From contig NC_089738.1 of assembly GCF_035083965.1 (NCBI RefSeq), forward strand, positions 14,968,734 to 15,032,733: a stretch of 64,000 bases of DNA, written 5' to 3'. Made by a program: the position numbers and the translations under genes. The notes beneath the pieces were generated by a model. It was given only the letters and a program-made list of their open reading frames with translations, did not search any database and had not been told where the DNA came from. This DNA comes from Branchiostoma lanceolatum. Lineage: Eukaryota; Chordata; Leptocardii; Amphioxiformes; Branchiostomatidae. This document shows, in pieces, positions 1-27,700 of the stretch (position 1 is the first letter of the stretch; every line of letters starts with the position of its first letter).

Positions 1-304
1 TAGTATCCAGGTGAGCTTGGAATACTTTTTACACTTCAAGTTTACAGAAAAGTGTGGTTGATTTTGCTCTGCAATATGAACTGGCTTTGTTACTCCCTTT
101 GTACTGTGCTTTTACTGGAACATCTATATAATACTTAGCGAAGCCAAGCCATGACTATATAATACTGTTGAAGTGAAAGTAATGGTTATATTGGCATTTG
201 TTGGTGGCAAAACCTCTCAATTCTATTTGTTAACAAAGGTACATCCTCCTACATAATTGCACAGTTTGTCGGGATTTGCCCCTGGTTACGTTAACTAATA
301 ATGT

Positions 305-509
305 CTATGTCAGTATGTGTACAAAATTAGTGAATGAATGAGCCTTCTTCCTAACGATGATGGCCTTCTTGACCTTGACACACAGATGCCATGCTACTTC
401 CTGTAGAGTGCTGATGTCACTTCCTGTGATGACATCATCAGTCTTTGTGTACTGGTCCATTCTTTTCCACTCTTTTTGATACATGGTAATATGGGATTCC
501 CATAATGGT
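305..509 (-). CDS. Possible terminal coding exon, unassigned
   Basis: An open exon of about 68 codons follows a good acceptor (a T-rich tract, then CAG, just above position 509) and ends at a stop at 305-307. It can take the two leftover bases of ACER3 exon 8, so a splice from that exon would stay in frame. The peptide is charged (QKEWKRMDQYTK early, KVKKAIIVRKKAH late). It does not resemble the final transmembrane segment expected at the end of an alkaline ceramidase. It could be an alternative 3' end of ACER3, an exon of another gene to the left, or chance. No function is proposed. Confidence 0.22.
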
Positions 510-2087
510 CTGAAACAAAATTTAACTTGAATTAGAGCATTGAAACCAACTTGCGCTCCCCCCAAACACATATTAGAGAATAATCTTTCTTTCTTTCGTT
601 ACAACACTGTTAGCTGGAGAGCGAAAATTACAGTCTCTTTTCTATGATCTTGATTTCAGAATGAAAGTAATGGGCTTCAGATCTGTCGAACCGACAGGAG
701 AATCCATCATCATGGAAAATTGATATTACACCAAGAAATTACGTTTAGTGACTCAATATTACAAATAGTCCAAATTTTCATAGAACGAAACAAGAATGTT
801 GCCTATCGCTGCTTGATGATTATAAAATAAAAATTAAATCTGTCTCTCTTCATATTTGGATGTGACATTAATGTTACAACAGTGCCCCCTACTGACTGAC
901 AGCAGTACTGTGCATCTTACCAACATATGGACTATTCCATTTGTTACTTATAATAGGAGATCAAAGTTTTTAAAAATTCTGTAACATTGAGAAGGGAAAC
1001 ATCCTGAATTTGCTATAAAAAAATGTTGGCTTTCCAGTTACAAACTGTAACTGTAGTTACCAAAGCTACACATAAAAGTACCCTAAGCTTACAAAATAAT
1101 ACCTTTTCTGTAAAAAAAAACAACAGTTGTCAAGCCTACCTTCACTTTTCCAGGCCACTTTAGGTAGCTGGTTCTGACCTGTACACTGATCATCAAAGAG
1201 AGAAAAGATAGAAAAGCAACAGTCAGAGAGGTTGCTGGAGTCCACAGCAACAAGTTGGGCACTACATCCTAGCTGTTTCAAAAACAGTGTCCAGCAAACC
1301 TCAGATGTCTGGCTAACACTTTATTGGATACATGTAGTTTTGGGAGCCCAACATACAGATCTTTGTCTGTGCAGTGTTGGTCCCATTTTATGTTGTGGAC
1401 TCCAGTAAACGGCAAGAAGGCCTGGAAGACAACCCCTCAACTATACTACTACTAGCAGTCTACAAGCAGTTTAACTTCGAAATTCAATTCAGAATGACTT
1501 CTACCAACACAGATGAACTTTCAAGTGGTCTACGAGCTGATGGCAAGACTCATAGTATGCAGGACAGATGCCTCTGGGGTGCCATAGTGGTTCAGGTAGC
1601 AGAGAAGGAAAGGCACCCAACATACTAGTCAGGTAAGTCAAAGAGGTTGAGCTCATGTCAAACATAAAGATTATATAAGGATGAAAGTTCATGTGTGACG
1701 GTCATTGACATTACAAAATATTTACAGGTTACGTCTTTCCGGTCACTTCTACTTGAGGGGACTGATCGAAAGCTTTGTAAGCGCTTTAGTTTGTGTACAA
1801 TAGTAGGGTATAAAATCTTTATATCATTAAAAAAGACTATATTAGTAGTCACTATCTCAAGCCTGAATATTACTGTCTCTTGTCACATGATAATCAACAT
1901 CAAGTCATGTGACAAGAGAACTCCAAGACGAAATCTGACTTTACTGGGTCGATAAAGAGACAGAGTTTGTCTCGGAAGTGCCCCATAGTAGCAAACTCTT
2001 TTGTTGAGTGTAGTGTTTAAATGTCAAATGTATATTTACAGTAAGTAATTGTAGTGCAACGACCATGCTTGGGACACTGCAAAGTAT
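510..2087. other. No confident gene; intron or 3' flank of ACER3
   Basis: I looked here for the missing C-terminal exon of ACER3 and did not find a convincing match on the minus strand. Short open frames on both strands lack recognisable protein features. One short minus-strand stretch near 1140-1280 has acceptor- and donor-like ends but no familiar sequence. Confidence 0.4.
1877..1918. repeat. Perfect 14-bp hairpin
   Basis: CTCTTGTCACATGA (1877-1890) is followed after 14 bases by its exact reverse complement (1905-1918). It probably marks the core of a small fold-back element, but no target duplication is obvious. Confidence 0.6.
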
Positions 2088-2233
2088 ACAGAAGAAGACC
2101 TGCGTATTTACCTACATAGCAAATGGATGTAGATAAGGGTTAGGGTATACAAGAGAAGACCTGCGTATCTACCTACATAGCAAATGGATGTAGATAAGGA
2201 TTAGGGTATATAAGAGAAGACCTGCGTATTTAC

Positions 2234-2262
<29 letters not shown>
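2088..2262. repeat. About 61-bp tandem repeat containing an ACER3 splice donor
   Basis: Three adjacent copies each begin GAAGACCTGCGTAT (near 2094, 2155 and 2217). The copy nearest ACER3 exon 8 contains the real end of that exon and its GT donor. The other two are degenerate copies lying inside the following intron, each keeping a donor-like GTARATACG on the minus strand. The unit therefore arose by tandem duplication of an exon-intron boundary, or the boundary now lies in an older repeat. Confidence 0.75.
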
Positions 2263-17468
<15,206 letters not shown>

Positions 17469-17949
17469 CTTCTTCCTCAAACTGTAGGTCAGAGGTCACC
17501 GCAACACTAACCTGATTATCATCATATTAGCACAGCATCAGAGACTGTCGAGTTTGGTATGGTTGAGGCAACAATGAGTTTGAATACACGGTGTTAATTC
17601 ATTGGGACAAGAAGTGAAATATACTGATTCGAGGAAAAAAAGTAAGAAGACATGTAATATCAGCGATTATGTCCCCCATCATACCATATTAAAGTTCATT
17701 GTACAGTAAACTAAACCAAAACATGGTATTCTCCACATAGACGTAAATATTTGTTTACTTAAAAAAATAAGCTAATGTAGCGGAATATTGCTGCATAAAT
17801 GTACTAATAAGTGGTATATACATTGTATATACATTTTGTTAAATATCAGATATGGTTGAGATCATAATGTGCACCCATGTTATCGACGTAGGTGGCCTTT
17901 ACCTCACTGGGGTATTTACATTGGTCATATGGGGTCTTGCCATTTAAAG
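17469..17949. promoter_or_regulatory. Shared ACER3/FBXO45 intergenic region
   Basis: The ACER3 start codon (17468, minus) and the FBXO45 start codon (17950, plus) face away from each other across 481 bp. Both genes must place their first exons or 5' UTRs here or further out, so this is a likely bidirectional promoter region. I could not identify specific factor sites. Confidence 0.5.
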
Positions 17950-19992
17950 ATGGCTGCCGCAACACTACCATGCCGGGTTTTGGACGTGATTTTCGGTTAT
18001 TTAGACCTTCCAGACCTGGCGAACTGCGCACTGGTCTGCAAACACTGGTGCCAATACCTCAGCGATGAAAACAGTGACGTTTGGAGGCTCCAGTGCGTGA
18101 GGAAAGTGGCAGACGAGGCTCTGAAGTCCGACATTTTGTGCAATGTTACCTCATACAAAGCCAAGGCAATGGCGTTTTGTCATGCTTGGAACCCTCAGGA
18201 CTGTTCTCGGAACATCTACATCAAACCGAACGGTTTTACTTTACACCGGAACCCCGTGGCGCAGTCTACGGACGGGGTTCGCGGCAAGATCGGCTTCAAC
18301 AGCGGGCGGCATGCCTGGGAGGTGTGGTGGGACGGGCCCCTAGGGACGGTAGCAGTGGTGGGGATAGCCACCAAACATGCACCTATGCAGGTCTGAAAAA
18401 ACATATAATATGCTTTACCATACAATGCAAACACTCACTGATGTTTCCTTGCTTACCATTCTTTCATGTAGTATCTTTTGTATTTTGAAAATTTGTCTAA
18501 TATCACGTCTACCTCCATCCCTTACCCCCTAACTCTTCAATAACATTGCGTGTACCTTAATATAATTTCAGCACAACCCACTTCCAGTCTAGATGTGTCT
18601 TTCCCATAGTCACCTCTGCCTGACCATCTTAATCTTTCTCAGTGTTGCTGTCGGAAACGTTTAACGTACATTGTGCCAATATGCCATTTACATCCATGTC
18701 TTTTTAGTCATAGTTTTTAGAATAGACTAGTATTATTGTATTGATTGCTTTGTCATTGTTGCTATATTCTTTACCGTATGCAACTGTGTAACCTCAGGAT
18801 ACCAGACCCTGTGCAATGTGAGACGATAACCCCTTTTGGCCGGTGAAGGCCTAGTAGAGGATAGAGTAATTGGCACCCAGTCTCTCTCTTGGCAGCCGAT
18901 CTCTAATATCTCGCACAAGAGATAATTAGGGGCCATTTGCTAATTGTGGTGGTGGGGCAATTTGCTTGGATTACCGACTGTAGCATGGTGGTCTGGTACC
19001 CAGGCTAACAACTGTGGAGCAATAAAGTTCATTCATTCATTTGGTAATCGTCTCCTTATAACTCATCTGGAGACATTCTTGCTGATGTTGTTGTTGACTT
19101 TATTGTTGGTGTTGTTGACTTGTTGTTGTTGTGTTAGTGTCATGGCTATGTGGCTCTCCTGGGAAGTGATGACCAGTCCTGGGGATGGAACCTTGTGGAC
19201 AACCACCTACTGCATAACGGGGACAGCCAGGGCAACTTTCCGCAGTGCAATAATGCACCAAAGTATCAGGTAACGTTAGTTGTGCAGCATTCAATTAATG
19301 ATTTCAATCATACGCGAGCATCAGAGCCCAATGCATAGCAGCTACAGACATACATAGCTAGCTCTTGCCAGGTTTGTCTACCCTAGGCGTAGTATTGCAA
19401 TGCATGAAAACATCAGGTAGTAATTATCATGATCATGTGGTATTGAAATGCACCAAATTTCAGCTGGTAGCATTTATTATGTCATGTCGTATTGCACCAA
19501 AAATATAATGGTGGATACTCATCTAGGGTGACATAAGCATATACAAGAAGATTTCCCTTAATGGTCAGCATTGACTAAGAATCCTACTGTAATGGGCACT
19601 ACTGTTAAGTGACAATGTTGATTTCAATAATTATATTGACCATGCATGTCAGTAATGCACTGAAATACAGTATGCAACAGTTATTTTTATGTAATACAAT
19701 ATCAGGTGATATTTAGCATTTATCATCGCACTAATTGTATCAAGAGCGACAAGTAAAGCTATCTGTCAATTATATTGTGTTCTTATGGGTTTCATTTAAT
19801 CTCCAGGTAGGAGAAAGGATCCGGGTTATTCTGGACATGGATGACAATACTCTGTCCTTCGAGCGGGGTTATGAGTTTCTGGGCGTGGCCTTCCGAGGTC
19901 TGCCGTCGGTGAAACTGTTCCCTGCTGTGTCTGCTGTGTACGGTAACACCGAGGTGTGTATGGTCTACCTCGGTCCACCCCTGGATGGGTAG
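17950..19992 (+). CDS. FBXO45: F-box/SPRY domain protein 1 (FBXO45)
   Basis: Substrate-recognition part of an atypical ubiquitin ligase that works with SKP1 and the PAM/Highwire (MYCBP2) RING protein, best known for synapse control. Three exons, 17950-18390, 19138-19269 and 19807-19992, join in phase 0 to give 252 residues; human is 286. Exon 1 begins [20 protein letters not shown] and holds the F-box (about residues 5-45) and the start of the SPRY domain ([12 protein letters not shown]). Exon 2 reads [20 protein letters not shown]. Exon 3 reads [13 protein letters not shown] and ends YLGPPLDG, which matches the human C-terminus almost residue for residue. The shorter length comes from a shorter N-terminus. 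The start ATG sits in a purine context (AAGATGG) and is the first methionine giving the conserved F-box. Confidence 0.96.
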
Positions 19993-22289
19993 TGGACCAG
20001 TACTAGGCAGGTGTGCTCAAGGAAAAGATGACATCCAAGCAGATGTAGGGTCAGGCTCAGTGCTTTACAACTTTTTTAAGGCATTCTCTACATCTTTCTA
20101 GTGGTCCACTCTTTTGTCCTTTCGAAGTGATTAAAAATATGGGCCACTAGAAAGACATAGAAAATGGTGACATAGAAAATGCTTCAAGCTGTTAACACTT
20201 TGCGGAACCCTACATCTGCTTGGAGATTAGGAAAAGACACAGTATAAGCAGATGTCAGGATGAACACATTGCTGCTCCCCATTTTCCCTCGATGTGAGCT
20301 GGTGTGTTACGCCGAATGGCAGTTTTACCGGCTATATAGATACAGATACAGATGTAACAGTTATGCCATCCTGGTTACCTGGCTAGTTTCCTCTGCTCTT
20401 TTAATTGCTACATGTCAGTATTGGTGGGTTGCAATTATTGGAGCAGATGTAAACTACACAGAATGCACTGGGATATCCTCCCAGGGTACACTGGGCCACC
20501 CTACCCTCTCCATCCACCTTGACACAGTGACTCGGCCAGTTTTAATGTAAGGTATATTTAACTATTCAAAAAGTGCAATAGTATAGATAAGTTCCTCAGA
20601 AGACAGGGAGTGTTACTGAGTAGAATTATGTGTTGTATAAGAGGTGCATAATGATATAGATGTAGATAGGAACTGCACACAGCAATGCACTGTCAAAGAA
20701 GTGTGAAGATAAACAAAGAGATATGTTGCATTCATGTATTTACAGATGTTATGTTTTATGATGTGTGCGATGGAGATGATTAGTAGCTAATGAATTATGA
20801 AGGTCTAAAGTGACCAAATGTATTATACTTTGTGATCTGAATGCATACTGTATACACATTATTCAGACGAGTGATCTTTCCAGTTTTGACTGGGAACCTG
20901 TCATGTATATGAACGTATGATATGGGTATCAGGCTTCTACAATATATGATGATCTCTGTATATAGCTGTTATATCCTAAGCCTCCCAGCTTTCATGTATC
21001 TCAAAATGGTGAGTAGACAGATGCATTATATATTATATTATAACAAGTTGTTAAGACCTAGTCACATCGTCAATAGGTAAATATTTGGTCATGAAATCTG
21101 AGCAAGAAAATGTTGTCATGCATAGCTTCTCATTCATTTTCTTTGTGCATTATAAGTTATTTCTGTTAAAACAGTAAAGTTTAATTGATATTGCAGATGT
21201 GTATTCAGTTGAAATGAAAAGGAACAAGGATTGATATTGAAATTAGAGAAAAATTGGAAGGAAAAGTTAGAAGCATTAGTACATTAGTAATTAGCCGTTT
21301 TCACCTCTACAATGGAATGGCCACAATAGACCTGTTTAGAGGATTTTTACGATGTGATGTAGTGTTACTGTGTGAAGCCAGTACTGTACAGTATATACAT
21401 GCAATATCACATGAATGACATACCAAAATGTAATGAGACTATTTCAGAAGTTGTATGGTGTAAAGAACTGAGGGATATTCTATTCTAGAATGTCAGGAGG
21501 AGTAGTCAGGGATATTGAAACCCTCCTCATTTTCAGTCTCCCTGTGTACTAGATTACCAGGATTGTTGTCATTGCTTCCTCTATATGTTCAGAAAATTCC
21601 ATGCTAGAGTTTTGAAGTATGTTCTTATGGAAGTGAAATATGAAACATCTTAGTTGGTAATTTTATTATGATGTTAAATGATGCTGTTTGGAAATTAAGA
21701 TAATATTGTTTGCCTGTAAGACAAATAAGTGCTTAAAGCATTGCATATTGTTTGTTTCAAGCTATCAGTTGCCAAGGATCTTCATACAGTTTTACTTAAC
21801 TGTATAATATTATTTCCATGTCAATATATGCAACTATGTATTGTTTCTTTCCACCATAAGGAGATTGATTGTTATGCCAATTTAATGAGTTTATTGTTTT
21901 ATTATGTTAATGCCCTATTGTTTATATGTGTTCATTTCAGAGATTTTATTTTTTATACAATATAAGTTATCGGAATTGAAAGAGAAGTGTAGTAATGAAT
22001 GCTTGATTGTTAGAAGTTGCCTATGATACTTGTGACAATAGATATCGCCTTCTTGCCACTAGATCAGACACAGTAAAGTTGAACAAGACATCGACTATTG
22101 TAAAGTTGTCACCATGAAGTCGTTTTTGTTTGTTTACAAATAATTCAATATACATATTGGCTTAAAATCATTAAGTAGCTAGCATGAGATATGTCATTAA
22201 TATCTACTCTTGCAGTGGCACAAAGACTTATCCCTGGCCCTGTAAAAAATTAACGTCAGTGACCACTTACCCTTGATAATGAACACTTT
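19993..22289 (+). other. FBXO45 3' flank; no other gene
   Basis: Long AT-rich stretch probably including the FBXO45 3' UTR. The transcript end is not clear to me. It also holds a fold-back element (20032-20228) and, near 20280-20360, an element end with TACGCCGAATGGC and ACAGATACAGAT, which recurs near 42570 and partly near 52275. Confidence 0.4.
20032..20228. mobile_element. Fold-back element, CTCCAAGCAGAT family, copy 2
   Basis: Left end TCCAAGCAGATGTAGGG and right end CCCTACATCTGCTTGGAGAT are inverted. Short inner segments around CACTAGAAAGA also pair (about 20095-20165). It lies just downstream of the FBXO45 stop, so it may be in the 3' UTR. Confidence 0.7.
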
Positions 22290-23185
22290 AAAACGTAGGC
22301 AAACAGACCTGTCCTTGGTTCTGAACAATAACCAACTGCAGACCAGACCTGTCCTTAGTGCTGAACACTTTCCATATGTTGCTGAGCAGACTTGTCCTGT
22401 CCTTGGTGCTGAACACTAATAAATGGAGAGCAAACCTGTCATTGGTGCTGAATACTTTCCATATAAGGCTGAACAGATCTGTCGTTTATGCTAAACACTT
22501 TCAACACGCAGAACAGGCCTTCCCCCGGTGGTGAACACTTTCCATACGCAGAATGGGCCCGTCCCTGATACTGAACACTTTCCATATACAGAATGGGCCC
22601 GTCCTTGGTGCTGAACGCTTTCCTTATACAGAATGGTACAGTCCTTGGTGCTGAACGCTTTCCTTATGCAGAATGGGCCAGTCCTTGGTGCTGAACACTT
22701 TCCATATACAGAATGGGCCAGTCCTTGGTGCTGAACGCTTTCCATATGCAGAATGGTCCCGTCCCTGATACTGAACACTTTCCATATACAGAATAGGCTA
22801 TTCCTTGGTGCTGAACGCTTTCCATATACAGAATGGGCCAGTCCGTGGTGCTGAACGCTTGTCATATGCAGAATGGTCCAGTCCTTGGTGCTGAACGCTT
22901 TCCGTATGCAGAACAGATCTGACCCTGGTGCTAAACACTTTCCATATGCAGAATAGACCTGTCCCTGGTGCTGAACACTTTCCATATACAGAATAGACCT
23001 GTCCCTGGTGCTGAACACTTTCCATATGCAGAATGGGCCAGTCATTGGTGCTGAACACCTTCCACACGCAGAATAGGCCTTCCTCTGGTGCTGAACGCTT
23101 TCCATATGCAGAATGGGTCAGCCATTGGTGCTGAACACTTTCCATATGCAGCATGGGTCAGCCATTGGTGCTGAATATCTCTGAC
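22290..23185. repeat. 40-bp minisatellite, about 20 copies
   Basis: The unit is GTCCTTGGTGCTGAACACTT followed by TCCATATACAGAATGGGCCA, with point changes between copies. The period is 40 bp in the regular part (about 22490-23180); copies to the left of 22490 are degenerate. Because 40 is not a multiple of three, long minus-strand frames cycle through the unit every 120 bp. I treat these as by-products, not genes. Confidence 0.9.
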
Positions 23186-23274
23186 CTCTCCGGGAAATTG
23201 GCTTCTTTGTATTCCACCTTAGACTCTGATGACTTCATTACTGAGTATTATTTTGGTGCAGGTATCCAACATTC

Positions 23275-23546
23275 TTAATCTATAGTGACCTCTCCCGCAA
23301 TGGGGGCCTCGGCCATGTTGTTGTCGTCCTCTCCATTGGGGAGTCCCACCTCGGCTTTGGCCATCTTTTCGTGGTCACCTCCAAATGGGACATTTGCTTT
23401 GACCGTCTTCTCGTGGTCCTCTTCGCCCTGTCCAAGGCACTTGAAGATTAGGCCATTAATCACCCCCAGCGCTATGGAGAGAAACATGTGCCATGTCACA
23501 AAATGAGACCACTTTTCGTGTTTGGCAATTGTACAAATATACAAGG
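23275..23546 (-). CDS. Possible last exon of a small acidic membrane protein
   Basis: A minus-strand frame opens after an acceptor (TTTTTTCAG at about 23555-23547) and stops at 23275. It contains a hydrophobic stretch (FLSIALGVINGLIFKCLG). After it comes an acidic tail with three related blocks beginning DHEKTVKANVPFGG, DHEKMAKAEVGLPNG and DDNNMAEAPIAGE. A methionine (WHMFLS) could also start a free-standing protein of about 70 residues. I found no upstream partner exon and recognise no family. The ordered tail repeat favours a real protein; the lack of partner exons argues for caution. Confidence 0.35.
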
Positions 23547-24736
23547 CTGAAAAAACTCTCTAGAAGTCACGATGATCACATACGCGTGTTTTTCCCTTTC
23601 TTTTTGCACGCATCCTGTCATAGACCACATCTAGATACAGTATCTCCGTAAACCATGCCCATTTATTTCTGCCTGAATACACCAGTTAAAATCAACATTA
23701 ATCTGGTCAAGACGTTCTTACGGTAAGGGCACTAGTCACAACAAACAATCTCAATTCATTGCTGCAAGAAAAAATAAAGAAATTAGAAATCTCAGTTGCG
23801 ACTTTGATTGTATCTATTAGAGTCTCCTTAACTCATGCTTAAAAGTCCCCCATGATATATTGATATTTTGATAAAGTTAACCCCGATGGCTAATTCATAT
23901 TGCAACGTTATCTTGTCCTATAGCTACGTAGTGTTACCAACAGTGATTCCCCATGTACGTGACATGTGAACCGTTTTTTCCAGCCATTGTACGTCCAACA
24001 ATGCTGTAATTCTGTCTGCTACTCGTACACTACCGTGCAGTCAGTATGAAAATTGTTGTAAAAATGGATTGTCAATGCTTCTGTCGGGAAAATTGCAATT
24101 GCAATTGTAGTGCATGGCTCAGGCACTTCTCAGAAAAGAAATTTAGAAGTCTCGTACCAGAGGTTTTCCGGTCAGCAAATTGCATCGCTTTATGTGGTGA
24201 ATCAGGAGAAGAAATGTTGACCTCTGGGTCACAGGGTTCACCCGGGGTCACTAGTATTTTCAGCTACGCTTCACTTCCGGAAACGCGATGCTGGCAGGTA
24301 TATTTCGCTGAATATTTACTTCTCTTGTAAAGATCTAGCTTGCTAACAAATCTACTCACCAACTAAGAGTTCTTAAGGTCTGGATAAATAACTTTTTGGG
24401 GATGGTCGGTGGATTCGCTGAAGGGGAAACGCTGTAAATCTTGTATGCATGGGGAGGGGGCGGTGTTGTGGGAGGTATATTTACACTGCGGCAATGTTTT
24501 GGTTAGGCGAGTGTATCATTCTCAAGCTAATTTTCGACCAAATAACGGATCAAGTAGGAATCAAAATCATATTCTTCATCGGCGCAAGGTTGTGAATTTC
24601 TGCAGCAAACATTACTGAATGTCGTTTTAGGACCCATCGTATAATTATAGACCGTGCCCAAAACCGTTATTAAACGTTACCTTTCCCAATACAGATTAGC
24701 CCTATATAGCATTGTTGTCGGCTAGCAGACTGCGGG
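23547..24736. other. MSL2 upstream region
   Basis: Non-coding sequence ahead of the MSL2 start codon, probably containing its promoter and 5' UTR. A plus-strand frame at 24046-24330 has no recognisable features. Confidence 0.4.
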
Positions 24737-27700
24737 ATGACCATGGCTCTGACCGGTACAGACCCCACGTCGCTGTACGTGTCCGTGTGCCGGTACATAC
24801 TGTCGGACAGCGGTCTGGAGGACCTGTACCGCATGCTGCCGTACCTCAAGCAGGTGAGGCAGAACATGTGACACCTGTGTACCGTTTTATTTATTTGTTG
24901 TCAGGATTTCATGCTCTCTGTTGTTACTGTTATTATGTTTAGCCATAAGTATGGCTAAACATATTGTTTTCTCTCATGTTTCTTCTTCTTCTTCTTCTTC
25001 TTCTTCTTCTTCTCCTGTCAAATCTTCAAATCGATTCATCTCTGTCATTTTTTTACCAAATGACCTGAAATTTGGTACAAAGGTAATGTAGGCAAAAACC
25101 AATGTGCGTTCTTTTCCTTGTTTTGATATTGACCTTGAAAGTGATTTTATCGAGGTTTTTAAGCTATTTTTAGCATATCTTGGCCTCCTGCGCCCTGGTA
25201 TTTCAACCGAATGACCTGAAATTTGCTGTATATGTGGCTTGAACAAATATTTAAAGGACTACATTCCCATTTTTGGCATACATATATTCAAAACGATTTA
25301 TTTTGGGCTTTCTTGACAATATTTGCCACTTCTGTCACTTTCAATACTACATATGACCTACAGGTCGTTGACCCCGAGTGCCTTGCACCTGGCCAAGCTG
25401 CTTACGAGGAGGAAAGACCGGACATAAACATTTAACGTGATTATCGGGAAAACACCATGTTCCCTTAAACTCAGTGGTTAAATTGCAGTTTAGGAAATTT
25501 TATAACAGAAAACAAGTTAAATCAATGATTTTGTGAATGTTTATTCTAGCATTAGTTATTCCAGATATTTTCAAACTCCAAATTCTTCAACACAACACGG
25601 GAGATCGTTTCTCCTCAGACTGGCGCGACACTCCTGTCAAAATTGATTGATGATCTCTCTCTGCCGCCGACTTCATACATGATCAAAGGCGGGTGGTAGG
25701 CGGTGCGCGGGGAAACGTAAACATATAATGTAGCGAAGTGTTGCACAAGGAATTCTCACGCTGAGGGGTACATGAAATAATGCTTACAAAATAGACCTCT
25801 ATGAATCGGGCTACATTCAGCAATGGTAGACGGATTCGGGGCATGCCGCGCAAAACACATGGTCTCACTGGGGACAGGCGTTTTGGTCCGGCACGTTGTC
25901 GCAGCGGTGCGTCGCCGCTACGCGATCGAAAGCACGCCGCTGTCTGTCTCGGAGCAACACGCGTCTCCCGTGATGTGTAGCGTCCACCACCAGGCCTTCC
26001 TACATGTCCTACGTACGGGCGTATGGATCGTAGAATTCGGCAAAAAAGGAATGATTAGGCCAGTAGAGTCAGTCCCCGGTAAGGTCAATGATTCGCCCCT
26101 TTGCGCTAGCTTGTAACGTTAAATGAATGTACCCTCTGGTGGCCAAACTTCACTGACAAACTTTCTCCCTATTATCATCATGAGCTTGCGTTAGTCTGGT
26201 ACTAGTGACTATTATGTGCCGGGAATGTTTATCTATCGCACGCCTTGGAAGGAAGTTCAGCCATGATAAATGGTCGGCCGTTGCGAAAATTTGGAATCCC
26301 ATGCTGTTGATTTTCGTGATTGAATCTGTAAGAAAATATATTTTCATGTCGTTCATGTTTTTGGGACGGACGCCGGGACGGGGTGAATTTTTTCTATCAT
26401 TTTCGTCCCGTTAGTAATGCAAATCGAATCGTGTTGCACAAGAGGCAAAACACTAAAAACGTGGGTCTTGTGGAGTGTTTTGGAGCGGGAAAATGCCGGA
26501 TATTAGCGCTGCCGAACAGTGTACATCGTCGCGCGCGGGTGACGCTCCGTCAAAACAAATCCGCTGGTGGTCTAGCGCGGCCACCGAAAATAGGCAGAAA
26601 CACACAGGAGGACTTAGCACCTTCGTTTATGAGGGCAATTGTGAAAATCTTTTGTTACAAATTGTTCGAACATTGAAACATTTGGATAGATGGTTTGAAA
26701 CTGTTCTAAATAAAGAGATTTTTGTGTAGTTACGTTCGAAATGTTTCCAACGTATGTGAAATAAGTTCAAACATGTTATAAGTTTCAATTCTAATTGTTT
26801 GAACACTTTAGAACTATTGTGACTTAGACATTCTTTTAATCAAAATAGTTCAAACATATTACAAATATTATACTAAAACCCTCTCGGTGACTTTGAATTG
26901 ACTCAAATATGTTGGTCATTTCCTTCGTCTCCTGTCAAATCTTCATATGTATACTATGGAAAACTTCATTCTTCCCTGGGGTTGATCTTTTTTAATTCAA
27001 TTTTGAACTGGGTTGATTATGCGCAAGAGTGTAATTTTCAGCGGATATTTTTCGACTGGTTTACATGGAAATGGCACGGAATATCCCATTCTTGCAAGGG
27101 GAGGATTCTTTAATTATTTTTCAATTTTGAGCTGGAATGATTATGAAAAAGTCCATTTTTTAGCAGAAGTGTATTTGTTAATCAATTAGTGGATATGGTT
27201 GTGGACTGGTCCATATTGTGTTGAGGTGCTACTGGAAGACTCAATTTTGGACTGGGGTGATTCATTTTTTTAGTGCAAGTATTTTAGAATGGTCCATTGT
27301 TATTTTTGGAGAGTCCATTTTTTGCATGGCGAGGAGTATGGCTAAACATGCTGTATTTGCTCGCAAATGTTGCCTTTCTAGTTGTTGTTGTTGCTTTCTA
27401 TCAAGGGGGCTAGAAATTTGTTGTTGGCATTTTAAAGGTTTGTTTGGCTTGGGAAAGGCCTAGATTTATATCTTGATGGCTTCAACTATAGAGCAACGCA
27501 TCTAGCAGGTTACTTTCAAATTGCAGAATTTCAAAATACCATGCTACCTTTACAGTGGCCTAAGATCTGTCTAGTCATTCCTGCTTTATATCTACTCCAT
27601 GTTGGGCCCCATACTATTAGATCGTCTTGTTTCTGGTAACAAGAGAGCTTAGCGAGAGAGCATTAGTTATCTTAAACATTTGCATTGGGTCATATATTTG

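Noticed and set aside
1374-1628. Plus-strand frame of 84 codons
   Set aside because: It begins with GTG rather than ATG, has no protein features and lies in non-coding sequence.
22491-23154. Long minus-strand frames with repeated ESVQHQ...YGK units
   Set aside because: They are the translation of a 40-bp minisatellite. The period is not a multiple of three, and more than one frame stays open at once, as expected of a repeat lacking stop words.
22290-23185. Regular repeats resembling a CRISPR array
   Set aside because: Units are contiguous 40-bp copies without unique spacers, in animal DNA. It is a minisatellite.
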